Below, in pieces: positions 8,115 to 14,812 of a stretch of DNA of 15,628 bases. The position numbers were made by a program, and so were the translations under genes. The notes below the pieces were generated by a model that worked only from the letters and a program-made list of their open reading frames with translations, had not been told where the DNA came from and ran no database searches. This DNA is from Candidatus Magasanikbacteria bacterium RIFCSPHIGHO2_02_FULL_50_9b (GTDB taxonomy: Bacteria > Patescibacteriota > Patescibacteriia > Magasanikbacterales > 2-02-FULL-50-9b). Positions within the stretch are counted from its first letter, which is position 1; the number at the start of each line of letters is the position of its first letter. The stretch is taken from positions 3,215-18,842 of the forward strand of contig MFQD01000010.1 of the NCBI GenBank assembly GCA_001782975.1. The letters are read 5' to 3'.

Positions 8115-8123
8115 TGTGGATAA
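8115..8123 (-). other. DnaA-box-like 9-mer (perfect TTATCCACA on the minus strand)
   Basis: The minus strand reads TTATCCACA, the E. coli consensus DnaA box, in the space between two divergent promoters. A second perfect copy in the opposite orientation lies at 9375-9383. A single box is weak evidence of binding. Confidence 0.35.
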
Positions 8124-8144
8124 CAAATTTGAAACTCGTTGGTA

Positions 8145-8173
8145 TTGAATAATCATCACACATCTGATACAGT
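8145..8173 (+). promoter_or_regulatory. Promoter of the RNA methyltransferase gene
   Basis: TTGAAT (8145-8150), a 17-bp spacer and TACAGT (8168-8173) preceded by TGA (extended -10) form a good promoter. Only 6 nt separate the -10 from the ATG at 8180, so the mRNA should start at or very near the start codon. Confidence 0.65.
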
Positions 8174-8179
8174 TTTGCC

Positions 8180-9391
8180 ATGAAAAAGACAAAACGCGAG
8201 AAACTTTCTGCAATCGATGAGTTGTCGATCGGACTTAGCAAAATCAAAGCTCGATGCCGGTATTTTGGGGAATGTGGTGGCTGTCTTATGCAACACATTG
8301 CGTATCCAGATCAACTCGAGCTCAAACGCCAGCTCGTGAATCGGGCGTTTGAAAAAAATGGTCTTGCCGCACGACTCGACATCGCCTCGATCACCCCGAG
8401 TCCACAGCAATGGTTCTATCGCAATCGCATGGACTACCCAGTTGGCGAAAACGGCGAAATTGGGCTCAAGCCATTTGGCAAGTGGCGCGACGTGCTCGAT
8501 CTCAAAGAATGTTTTATTTTGTCAAAAGAAACGCCGGAAATTTTGCAGCTGGTCCGAGATTGGATGACTGCACACAATCTTGCAGGATGGAACAACGTGC
8601 GTTACACCGGATTCGTTCGGTATGTCGTGATCCGAGAAGGCAAGCAAACCGGCGAACGAATGGTGATGGTAGTAACGAGTGGCGCTGAACACGATCCGGC
8701 AATCTGGCCAGAATTGGTGCGCCGCCTTAAGTCATCGTGCACAACACTTTATTGGGGGGTTAATCCAACGATTACAGACATTTCCATTCCGCAAGATCTG
8801 CGGTTGCTCCACGGCGCGCAATTTTTGACGGAAAAAATTAATGACTACACCTACAAAATTTTTCCGTCGTCATTTTTTCAGACAAATTCTGACGGTGCCG
8901 CTCTGTTGCAGCAGCGCGTTGCGGCGCACGTTCACGGCGCGCGTGTGCTGGATCTCTATTGTGGCATGGGCTTTTTCAGCATTGACTTGGCAGCGCGCGG
9001 GAAAAAAGTTTTTGGCGTTGAGCTTGACGTAGCGGCGATTGAATTGGCGCGCGAAAACGCCCGCGTCAACAACGTTGCAGCAGAATTTGCCGCAGCCTCA
9101 ATGGAAGAGTGGGTAACTGGTGACGGTGGTGGTCCAGAAATTATCAAAAAATTTAAGCCAGATTCAGTGGTGATCGATCCACCGCGTATGGGATTGCATC
9201 CGCGTGTTGTGGAGTGGCTGTGCGCAAACCCAACGCCAGAATTACTATACGTCTCCTGCAATTTTGAACAATTGGCGCGTGAAATGGTGGAGCTGCAAAA
9301 AGTGTATCAATTAACGGCGCTGGAAGCAGTGGATATGTTTCCGCACACGCCACACATCGAATTAATCGCGCGGTTTATCCACAAGCAGTAG
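8180..9391 (+). CDS. RlmD/RumA-family RNA (uracil-5-)-methyltransferase
   Basis: This 403-aa enzyme belongs to the TrmA/RlmCD family, which uses S-adenosylmethionine to make 5-methyluridine in 23S rRNA or tRNA. The N-terminal cysteines C26, C32 and C35 (CRYFGECGGC) with C111 (LKECF) match the family [4Fe-4S] site. FFQTNSDGA (232-240) precedes the SAM-binding motif VLDLYCGMGFFS (256-267), followed by DPPRMGLH (333-340). The catalytic nucleophile is C360 in YVSCNFEQLAR, and HTPHIEL (389-395) carries the presumed general base E394. There is no N-terminal TRAM domain, unlike E. coli RlmD. Which uridine is modified cannot be told from sequence. The ATG at 8180 is favoured by the promoter 6 nt upstream. 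The gene stands alone, divergent from the 76-aa gene. Confidence 0.9.
   Translation: MKKTKREKLSAIDELSIGLSKIKARCRYFGECGGCLMQHIAYPDQLELKRQLVNRAFEKNGLAARLDIASITPSPQQWFYRNRMDYPVGENGEIGLKPFGKWRDVLDLKECFILSKETPEILQLVRDWMTAHNLAGWNNVRYTGFVRYVVIREGKQTGERMVMVVTSGAEHDPAIWPELVRRLKSSCTTLYWGVNPTITDISIPQDLRLLHGAQFLTEKINDYTYKIFPSSFFQTNSDGAALLQQRVAAHVHGARVLDLYCGMGFFSIDLAARGKKVFGVELDVAAIELARENARVNNVAAEFAAASMEEWVTGDGGGPEIIKKFKPDSVVIDPPRMGLHPRVVEWLCANPTPELLYVSCNFEQLAREMVELQKVYQLTALEAVDMFPHTPHIELIARFIHKQ
9375..9383 (+). other. Second DnaA-box-like 9-mer (perfect TTATCCACA)
   Basis: A perfect consensus box occurs in the last codons of the methyltransferase gene (encoding Ile-His-Lys), about 30 bp before an AT-rich stretch. 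It is constrained by coding, so chance is likely. It is listed because it is opposed to the copy at 8115-8123. Confidence 0.25.
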
Positions 9392-9411
9392 CGCAATCAG
9401 ACGTGAGGGGG

Positions 9412-9417
9412 TATACT
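9412..9417 (+). promoter_or_regulatory. -10 box (TATACT) of the cysteine-rich protein gene
   Basis: TATACT matches 5 of 6 consensus bases and lies 37 nt before the ATG at 9455, followed by an AT-rich leader. No convincing -35 is present. Unlike several neighbours, this gene would have a leader of about 30 nt, though no Shine-Dalgarno sequence is seen in it. Confidence 0.45.
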
Positions 9418-9454
9418 ATTCACAAATTCGTTATTTTTATTCATTTCAAAAGTT

Positions 9455-12400
9455 ATGTTGCAAGTACTTTCGCTGCGACGCATTGCCCCACTGCTCATGG
9501 GTGTGTTATGTGCCGCAGCATTTTTAGTTGGAAGCGCGTCTGCACAGACCACATCCAGCTCAACGCAAGATCCACAAGCCTCCTGTACCTCGCAAGGGTA
9601 CAGCTGGTGTTTGCCACAGAGCGGTGGCGGTACGGGATGGTGTACATACAGCACCACCATGAAATGTCCGGCATACACGCAATCAGACTGCACCGCGCAG
9701 GGAAATGTGTGGTGTAAAAATTCTGATGGTGCCACTGGCTGGTGCTCAATGTCGACAGACACGTCATACAAATGTCCGGTATACACCGAAGCTGACTGCA
9801 AAGCACAGGGTCAGACATGGTGTGTTTCGCCAACAGGGGGTTCACCGTGGTGCACCTCAAGCTGTCCATATTCAACAACCACAACGACCACACAGTCTGA
9901 ACAGGAAAAATGTACCAGTGGCGGCAACAAATGGTGCAAGAATTCTGATGGCGCGAGTGGCTGGTGCTCATACGGCAGCAGCGCAACTTGTCCGGCATAT
10001 ACCGAAGCAGATTGCTCAGCACAGTCAGGAAAATGGTGTAAATATGCACCATCAACGTCTGTTGGATCGTATTCAACGTCAAGTGTAACGGGCTGGTGTC
10101 AGGCAGATAAGAATTACGTTTGTCCAGCAAACACTGAATCAGAATGTAAGGCTCAGAATAAAATTTGGTGTTCTTCACCATACGGCGGTTCGCCATGGTG
10201 TACAGATAGCTGTCCGTACGCAAACACCACAACATCAACAACACCGATTTCAGAAGAGAGTAAGTGTTCAACGGGCGGTGGGAAATGGTGCAAATCAACG
10301 ACAAGTTCAGGATGGTGCTCGTATGGCGCAAGTCCTTGCCCAGCAACGAATGACACAGAGTGTAAGGCTCAAGGTGGCGAATGGTGTTTCTACAGCACCT
10401 ACACGCCAACGACATCAGGCAGCACGATGGGCTCCGGTTGGTGCTCATCAACGCCGGGTAATTGTCCGGTGAATGATAAAGCCACGTGTACCGCAAAAGG
10501 AAGAACGTGGTGTGTAAGCTCCTATACGTCAGGAGGGGTGACCTCAAGCGGATGGTGTGCAACCACTGGATCAACCTGCCCAACAGACACCCCAATGATG
10601 AATAGCGGTGGCTGGCCAAACACGAAAGCACCGTGCGAAGACATGTATGGCAAATGGTGTGAAAACAGCAGTTCAGGATCAACGGGCATGTACACGATGT
10701 CGAGTGGATGGTGTCAAAGTGCAAACCGAACTTGTCCAGCACCGTACAAACCGGGCTACATGACCTGCTGGGATAACACGCAAGTTCCCTCGGCTTCAAG
10801 CTGTCCTGCAACACCAACAACAGAAGCTGATTGCTCAAAAGCGGGAAAATCGTGGTGCAAGTATTATTCAGGAACTGGCGGTTGGTGCAGTAACGAAACC
10901 TGTGAAACATATTCACCATCTGGTCAAATGACCTGTCCAGACGGCAAGACGTTTGTTTCCTCATTCGACAAATGTCCTCGTCGGAGCACGACGGTACAGC
11001 CGATTGAAGTCATTAATGAATTTAAGACTTGCTCAGGTGGCAAGGTGGTAAAAATTACTGAGAACTGTCCGCCAATTGAAAATTATGTGATGTGTGCGAA
11101 CGGCTCACAAGCACCAACTCTTGCATCGTGTCCACCGATTGAAGTGAAGAAAGATGAAATTACGAACTGCATGAACAACGGCGGTAATTGGTGCGCGGAT
11201 AATTCAGGAAAGGGAACGGGGTACTGCCAACCAAAAGGCGTGGCCTGTGGCACGAGCGTCGTGTATCCGCCGGGTCCTGATCAACCGCCTGTTGAAGTTC
11301 AAAACCGACCACTGACTGCGCGTGAGATCAGGGATATCGAGCGAATGCGCAAACAATATGTGCGTGAATTGAACGAACTCGGGCGAATTGCAAAACGAGA
11401 TAAGAGCGACGAGCTGATTAAAAAAATTGCGGATCTACAAAAAGAATTGGCTGGCATGAAGCTGACAGACAGTTCAGCATGGGAGAAACTTCGAGATTTT
11501 CAGGACACCATGCAAGATCTGCGCGATGCCTTGCAAGATTCATTTGGCTCACCGGGTGAAATGGACGAAAAGATGCAGCGTCGTGCGCTCCAGCAGATGA
11601 AGAGCGGTGCAAAGCAGTTCTTGCGCAGCCTTGAAGCGAAAAAGAAACAGGTTGACAAGTTGACCAAGCAGGGTGTGAATGTTGACACTGAGATAGTTGA
11701 TTTGTTGAGACAAGCAATTGAAATGGCAAAGCTGGTTGACAAAGCAACAACGTATGACGAAGTGAGAGACATCATGGAACAAATTCCGGACATGGCGGAA
11801 AAAATGAATGAAGTGTTCCCGAAACTTGAGATGTTGTCCCGCTTGCCAAAGGCAATTGCGGTGGTGAATCGTCAACTGACCGTTACCGACAAAATGGTAA
11901 AAGGTGCATTGCAACAGGCAAAACGCCGTGGCATTGATGACACAGAACAGGTGCAACGCATGGTTCAGCGTGTCGCTGATGCTCGTGCAGCGCTCGCACA
12001 GGTCAAGGACGGTTCGGTTTCAGTAGACGACATCTTTGATTTCATTGATGCAAGCATTCTCGAACCACTTGAAGAAGCAAGAGATATTGCAAATGGCATC
12101 ACCTCAATTGCAAATGCGCGTGCGGCAGTTGGAAAATTGCAGGCAAGCGTGAAGCAATACACCGCACGAATCAAAAAGTTAAAAGTAGCTGACGAAGATG
12201 TGTCACAAGCAGAAGAGGTGCTTGGGCAACTGAACGAAGAGATTGCAGCGCTGCGTGCAGCAACGGCCCGTAAGATCACACAAGATGTTGCTGAGGAGGT
12301 TCTCGGATCATTGGATCGCATTGGCGATTTGATCGATGAGATCGAAGTAGCGCTCGGGCTGGTTAAGCCAGACGCAATTCTTCAGCAGATTCGGAACTCC

Positions 12401-12526
12401 CTTGAAAAAGGCGGCGAAGAATTTGATGAAATCCGCGTCGATGACCTTGAAAAGCTGATCGTTCGTTCATTCAGAACGGCACGATTCGCGGATTCAATGG
12501 TCGGGAGAAACGTCGCATTGTACTAG
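9455..12526 (+). CDS. Large secreted protein: twelve four-cysteine W-C repeats plus a helical C-terminal domain
   Basis: I do not recognise this 1023-aa family. Residues 1-30 form a classical signal peptide (basic start, LLMGVLCAAAFLV core, probable cleavage after ASA), so it is exported. Residues 44-598 carry twelve repeats of C-x6-W-C, a spacer, [W/Y]-C, a spacer, C, usually followed by Pro. First cysteines are at 44, 79, 115, 153, 187, 231, 271, 303, 345, 394, 460 and 572. Four shorter two-cysteine modules (438-450, 494-507, 526-538, 547-559) lie among the last repeats. The mature protein has 56 cysteines, an even number, suggesting a disulfide-linked rod. Linkers are rich in Ser, Thr and Gly. 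After a proline hinge (604-613), residues about 620-1023 are charged, cysteine-free and apparently all-helical or coiled coil. No membrane anchor or sortase signal is seen. The gene has its own promoter and strong terminator. A cell-surface fibre or adhesin is plausible but unproven. Confidence 0.9.
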   Translation: MLQVLSLRRIAPLLMGVLCAAAFLVGSASAQTTSSSTQDPQASCTSQGYSWCLPQSGGGTGWCTYSTTMKCPAYTQSDCTAQGNVWCKNSDGATGWCSMSTDTSYKCPVYTEADCKAQGQTWCVSPTGGSPWCTSSCPYSTTTTTTQSEQEKCTSGGNKWCKNSDGASGWCSYGSSATCPAYTEADCSAQSGKWCKYAPSTSVGSYSTSSVTGWCQADKNYVCPANTESECKAQNKIWCSSPYGGSPWCTDSCPYANTTTSTTPISEESKCSTGGGKWCKSTTSSGWCSYGASPCPATNDTECKAQGGEWCFYSTYTPTTSGSTMGSGWCSSTPGNCPVNDKATCTAKGRTWCVSSYTSGGVTSSGWCATTGSTCPTDTPMMNSGGWPNTKAPCEDMYGKWCENSSSGSTGMYTMSSGWCQSANRTCPAPYKPGYMTCWDNTQVPSASSCPATPTTEADCSKAGKSWCKYYSGTGGWCSNETCETYSPSGQMTCPDGKTFVSSFDKCPRRSTTVQPIEVINEFKTCSGGKVVKITENCPPIENYVMCANGSQAPTLASCPPIEVKKDEITNCMNNGGNWCADNSGKGTGYCQPKGVACGTSVVYPPGPDQPPVEVQNRPLTAREIRDIERMRKQYVRELNELGRIAKRDKSDELIKKIADLQKELAGMKLTDSSAWEKLRDFQDTMQDLRDALQDSFGSPGEMDEKMQRRALQQMKSGAKQFLRSLEAKKKQVDKLTKQGVNVDTEIVDLLRQAIEMAKLVDKATTYDEVRDIMEQIPDMAEKMNEVFPKLEMLSRLPKAIAVVNRQLTVTDKMVKGALQQAKRRGIDDTEQVQRMVQRVADARAALAQVKDGSVSVDDIFDFIDASILEPLEEARDIANGITSIANARAAVGKLQASVKQYTARIKKLKVADEDVSQAEEVLGQLNEEIAALRAATARKITQDVAEEVLGSLDRIGDLIDEIEVALGLVKPDAILQQIRNSLEKGGEEFDEIRVDDLEKLIVRSFRTARFADSMVGRNVALY
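9584..11248 (+). repeat. Array of twelve W-C repeats within the secreted protein
   Basis: In every repeat the first and second cysteines are exactly eight residues apart with Trp before the second. In six junctions the last cysteine is again eight residues from the next first cysteine (C-P-x6-C). Longer linkers follow repeats 3, 6 and 9, defining three blocks of three. The third cysteine is preceded by Trp in eleven repeats and by Tyr in the last. Repeats are diverged at DNA level, so this is an old protein repeat rather than a recent tandem duplication. Confidence 0.9.
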
Positions 12527-12551
12527 CAATTACTGTAGATTGCAGAAAAAT

Positions 12552-12580
12552 GGCCGCCCTCGATGGGCGGTCTTTTTTTT
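12552..12580 (+). terminator. Intrinsic terminator of the cysteine-rich protein gene
   Basis: GGCCGCCC (12552-12559) pairs with GGGCGGTC (12565-12572), with one G-T pair and a 5-nt loop. An uninterrupted run of eight T follows. An A-run on the 5' side could lengthen the stem. The T-run abuts the uvrC promoter. Confidence 0.9.
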
Positions 12581-12588
12581 GGTATGAT
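12580..12588 (+). promoter_or_regulatory. Extended -10 promoter of uvrC
   Basis: TGG followed by TATGAT (12583-12588) is an extended -10, 8 nt before the uvrC ATG. The -35 region falls inside the preceding terminator stem and is poor. The transcript should be leaderless or nearly so. Confidence 0.5.
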
Positions 12589-12596
12589 GCGCCTGC

Positions 12597-13862
12597 ATGA
12601 AATCAAACACCAAGATCCCTGTTGCCGCGCGTGCTAAACTTCCGGATAATCCGGGTGTGTATTTTTTTTATGACGCGGTTGGCTCGCTGATGTACGTGGG
12701 CAAGGCAACGTCGCTGCGATCGCGGGTGAGTTCGTATTTTCGGGCGGGGGCGAGTGGGGCGACGCGCGCGATTGAAGAAGTGGCTCATGAAATTGCATTG
12801 ATCGGATTTATAGAAACGCCAACGGTTTTGGAAGCGCTTTTGAAAGAAGCGTCTCTGATTCGTCATCAAAAACCACCGTACAATGTTTTGTTAAAAGATG
12901 ACAAAAGTTTTTTGTGGATTTGTTTCACTGCGGACGAGTATCCGCGCGTGGTGTTGGTGCGGGGAAAAGAGCTGGAGGATTTGGGTGACCGCGCGGTCGG
13001 AAAATATCCGCAGCAATGGGGGCCATTTATCGGGGCTGCATTGACACGGCGTGCGCTTGATTTGCTGCGGCGAATTTTTCCGTGGAGCGATTGCGTGCCC
13101 GGCCGGGTGCGGCCATGTTTTAATGCACAGCTCGGTCGGTGCGCGGGGGTGTGCACGCGTGCAGTAACACCGCGCGAGTATCGGAAAATTTTGAGGCACA
13201 TGGTGCTGTTTTTGGATGGTAAGCGGACGACGCTCGAGACGCAGTTGGTTCGGGACATGGGGCGCGCGGCGCGGGTCGAAGATTTTGAAACTGCTGCGGC
13301 GTTGCGCAATGAATTGTTTGCACTGCAGCATATACAGGATGTGGCGTTGATTGGCCGAGATGTTGACGAACCTCTCGCCGGTCTTGTGGTCAATCCATTT
13401 CGTCGTATTGAGGGGTATGATATTTCCCATTTGTCCGGAACCGGCATGGTTGCATCAATGGTTGTGTTTGATGGCGGCGAGCCAGAAAAAAAATCATATC
13501 GCAAATTCGAAATTCAGGGTTTCACGCGGAGCAATGACACGGGCGCACTGCGCGAAACGTTGATGCGCCGGTTGCGCCACGCGGAATGGCCGTTGCCGGA
13601 TATTTTTTTCATCGATGGCGGCGAAGGACAGGTGAATGCGGTGATGAAAGTATTAAAGGAAAATAAAATCGATCGGTCCGTTATGGGGATTGCGAAGGGT
13701 GCAGCGCGGAAAAATATTCGTTTTGTTTTTGATCGCCGGAATGTTGCGTTGGATCGCGCGGTGCGGCTGTATAGCCACATTTTTGTGAAGGTTCGCGATG
13801 AGGCGCATCGGTTTGCGGTGACGTATCAACGGAAGAAGCGGAATATGAGGGATTTCAGTTGA
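12597..13862 (+). CDS. uvrC: Excinuclease ABC subunit UvrC (compact form)
   Basis: UvrC makes both incisions around a UvrB-bound lesion. This copy is 421 aa against the usual 550-620. The GIY-YIG 3'-nuclease domain is present (GVY 20-22, YVG 33-35, a glutamate at 79 or 84). So is the four-cysteine cluster C166, C174, C182, C186 (with RPCFNAQLGRCAGVC), which fits the iron-sulfur site described in UvrC, and a UVR-like motif (about 212-248). The RNase H-like 5'-nuclease keeps the three catalytic positions D275 (GYDISH), D340 (FIDGGEGQ) and H404 (DEAHRFAVTY). The protein ends 17 residues after H404, so the tandem helix-hairpin-helix DNA-binding tail is absent, and the stretch between UVR and nuclease domains is much shorter than usual. 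All key residues remain, so it is probably active. It is not in the uvrB-uvrA group. Confidence 0.95.
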   Translation: MKSNTKIPVAARAKLPDNPGVYFFYDAVGSLMYVGKATSLRSRVSSYFRAGASGATRAIEEVAHEIALIGFIETPTVLEALLKEASLIRHQKPPYNVLLKDDKSFLWICFTADEYPRVVLVRGKELEDLGDRAVGKYPQQWGPFIGAALTRRALDLLRRIFPWSDCVPGRVRPCFNAQLGRCAGVCTRAVTPREYRKILRHMVLFLDGKRTTLETQLVRDMGRAARVEDFETAAALRNELFALQHIQDVALIGRDVDEPLAGLVVNPFRRIEGYDISHLSGTGMVASMVVFDGGEPEKKSYRKFEIQGFTRSNDTGALRETLMRRLRHAEWPLPDIFFIDGGEGQVNAVMKVLKENKIDRSVMGIAKGAARKNIRFVFDRRNVALDRAVRLYSHIFVKVRDEAHRFAVTYQRKKRNMRDFS

Positions 13863-13871
13863 TGTCTGAAT

Positions 13872-13916
13872 AAAAAACAGAGGTCACGCGCAGCATCGTT
13901 TGTGCTGTGCGTGACC
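13872..13916 (-). terminator. Intrinsic terminator for the minus-strand lipoprotein gene
   Basis: A 14-bp stem with one mismatch (13882-13895 with 13903-13916, 7-nt loop) is followed on the minus strand by CTG and a run of six T. On the plus strand no T-run follows, so it mainly serves the minus-strand gene, although it could also stabilise the uvrC 3' end. Confidence 0.85.
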
Positions 13917-13939
13917 CCGTGCGGGTGGTTGACTGATGC

Positions 13940-14494
13940 CTATGGCGGTATCACACCGAGAAAGCGGGTCCCAGCGGCCCAACGCCGGTAGTTGTCATCC
14001 TGCGGGTTCAGATGGTACAGCTCGTTTACGATGGTCCACTGAATCCGGGGTGTCGGACAACGTTCACTCACCTGAGACATCCGCTTTCGAATCGTCAACA
14101 CGCCAGGATTCCTGTGGCTACCGGTGACAGACGTCGCGTTGATGGCGACGATGCCGGTATCCTCTTCATCTTCCGGCAACGTATCGTGCGCGTACGCCCA
14201 TAGGTCCGCGCGATTTGCAGGAATTGCTCCGTGGTTGCGCATCAGTTTCTCGGCCTCTGCATTCGACGCGCGTTCCTTGAATTGCACGATCACGGTCGAG
14301 CGCTTTTCTGGATTGAACTCATGATGACCAAACGTGTCGTCGAGAGTGCAGCGCAGGGGGTGCGGCGGCGTGACAGGAAGGGGCGGCTGGATGTTCACTT
14401 CCACCACCGGTTGTGGCTCCTCCTTGCAGGCGCTCACGAAGAGGGTGATGCTGAACAGAACAGTAGCCACGGTGAACAGAATCTTGACGTTCAT
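13940..14494 (-). CDS. Predicted lipoprotein, 184 aa, unknown function
   Basis: The N-terminus MNVKILFTVATVLFSITLFVSAC has a lipoprotein signal peptide with the lipobox VSAC, so C23 should be lipidated and the protein anchored to the membrane facing out. A proline-rich linker (residues 28-47) follows. The soluble part contains STVIVQFKERASNAEAEKLM (66-85), which faintly recalls subtilase propeptide/inhibitor I9 domains; I would not rely on this. Two cysteines (C49, C145) could form a disulfide. The start is set by a clear Shine-Dalgarno AGAGGA with 4-nt spacing, unlike other genes here. It has a consensus promoter and its own terminator, forming a self-contained unit. The style of its signals hints at a different origin from its neighbours. 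Confidence 0.75.
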   Translation of the reverse strand: MNVKILFTVATVLFSITLFVSACKEEPQPVVEVNIQPPLPVTPPHPLRCTLDDTFGHHEFNPEKRSTVIVQFKERASNAEAEKLMRNHGAIPANRADLWAYAHDTLPEDEEDTGIVAINATSVTGSHRNPGVLTIRKRMSQVSERCPTPRIQWTIVNELYHLNPQDDNYRRWAAGTRFLGVIPP

Positions 14495-14498
14495 GACT

Positions 14499-14504
14499 TC
14501 CTCT
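14499..14504 (-). promoter_or_regulatory. Shine-Dalgarno sequence of the lipoprotein gene
   Basis: AGAGGA lies 4 nt before the ATG at 14494. It is the only strong Shine-Dalgarno match seen before any gene of the window, which makes it notable. Confidence 0.8.
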
Positions 14505-14566
14505 TGATTGTGTTTGTGTTAAGCGCTTTTTACCGCAGATAAGCGATATTATTCGCCGATCGAACC

Positions 14567-14595
14567 ATTATTGCATAAAAACGACATTTTGTCAA
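14567..14595 (-). promoter_or_regulatory. Promoter of the lipoprotein gene
   Basis: On the minus strand a perfect TTGACA (14595-14590), a 17-bp spacer and AATAAT (14572-14567) preceded by TGC (extended -10) are present. The leader would be about 66 nt. The region between promoter and ATG holds a short GCGA/TCGC hairpin and an AAGCGCTT palindrome, with no known role. Confidence 0.8.
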
Positions 14596-14611
14596 GCATC
14601 TATATAAGGCA

Positions 14612-14641
14612 TTGACAGGCCCCAGTACTGTGTGATTAAAT
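14612..14641 (+). promoter_or_regulatory. Promoter of the RNA transcription unit (leader RNA plus tRNA)
   Basis: A perfect TTGACA (14612-14617), an 18-bp spacer and TTAAAT (14636-14641) preceded by TGA form a plausible promoter. The predicted start, about 7 nt later, is near 14648, exactly where the inverted repeat of the structured leader begins. The two -35 boxes of this promoter and the lipoprotein promoter face each other 16 bp apart. Confidence 0.6.
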
Positions 14642-14647
14642 GATTTC

Positions 14648-14767
14648 TGCCAGCTGGCGGGTGGTTTCGCACCCAGCTCAGACCGAGCCGCTTCGGAAAG
14701 TAACTTGTGCGCTACCAAGCGTGTTTGGTGAGTGAATGGCCGCCGCGAGGCTGCTCGCCAGCTGGCA
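14648..14767 (+). ncRNA. Candidate structured RNA of about 120 nt upstream of the tRNA
   Basis: The 12-mer at 14648-14659 is the exact reverse complement of 14756-14767, so the ends of this 120-nt stretch can close into a stem. Inside are smaller hairpins: GGGTG/CACCC, CCGA/TCGG (loop GCCGCT), ACCAA/TTGGT, and GCGAG/CTCGC, the last partly competing with the closing stem. Size and closing stem recall 5S rRNA, but the conserved 5S loops are not recognisable. There is no convincing reading frame. It may be an independent small RNA or the processed leader of the tRNA precursor. A further CGCAG/CTGCG hairpin (14791-14810) sits just before the tRNA. Confidence 0.4.
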
Positions 14768-14812
14768 TCGAATATTCTGTTCGAAATGTTCGCAGTACGG
14801 TACGGCTGCGTT

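Noticed and set aside
9495..10964. A 489-codon open frame on the minus strand opposite the cysteine-rich protein
   Set aside because: It is the antisense shadow of the biased repeat region: the plus-strand frame has a signal peptide, regular repeats, promoter and terminator, while the antisense translation is a low-complexity mix rich in Leu, Ser, Thr, Cys and His with no domain.
9455..11248. CRISPR array or recent tandem DNA repeat in the repeat region
   Set aside because: The periodicity is at protein level, spacing varies and the frame is open; there are no identical direct repeats with unique spacers.
14648..14767. 5S rRNA
   Set aside because: The 120-nt length, closing stem and a CCGA...TCGGAAAG stretch are reminiscent, but the conserved loop C and loop E sequences are not recognisable and no 16S or 23S gene is nearby.
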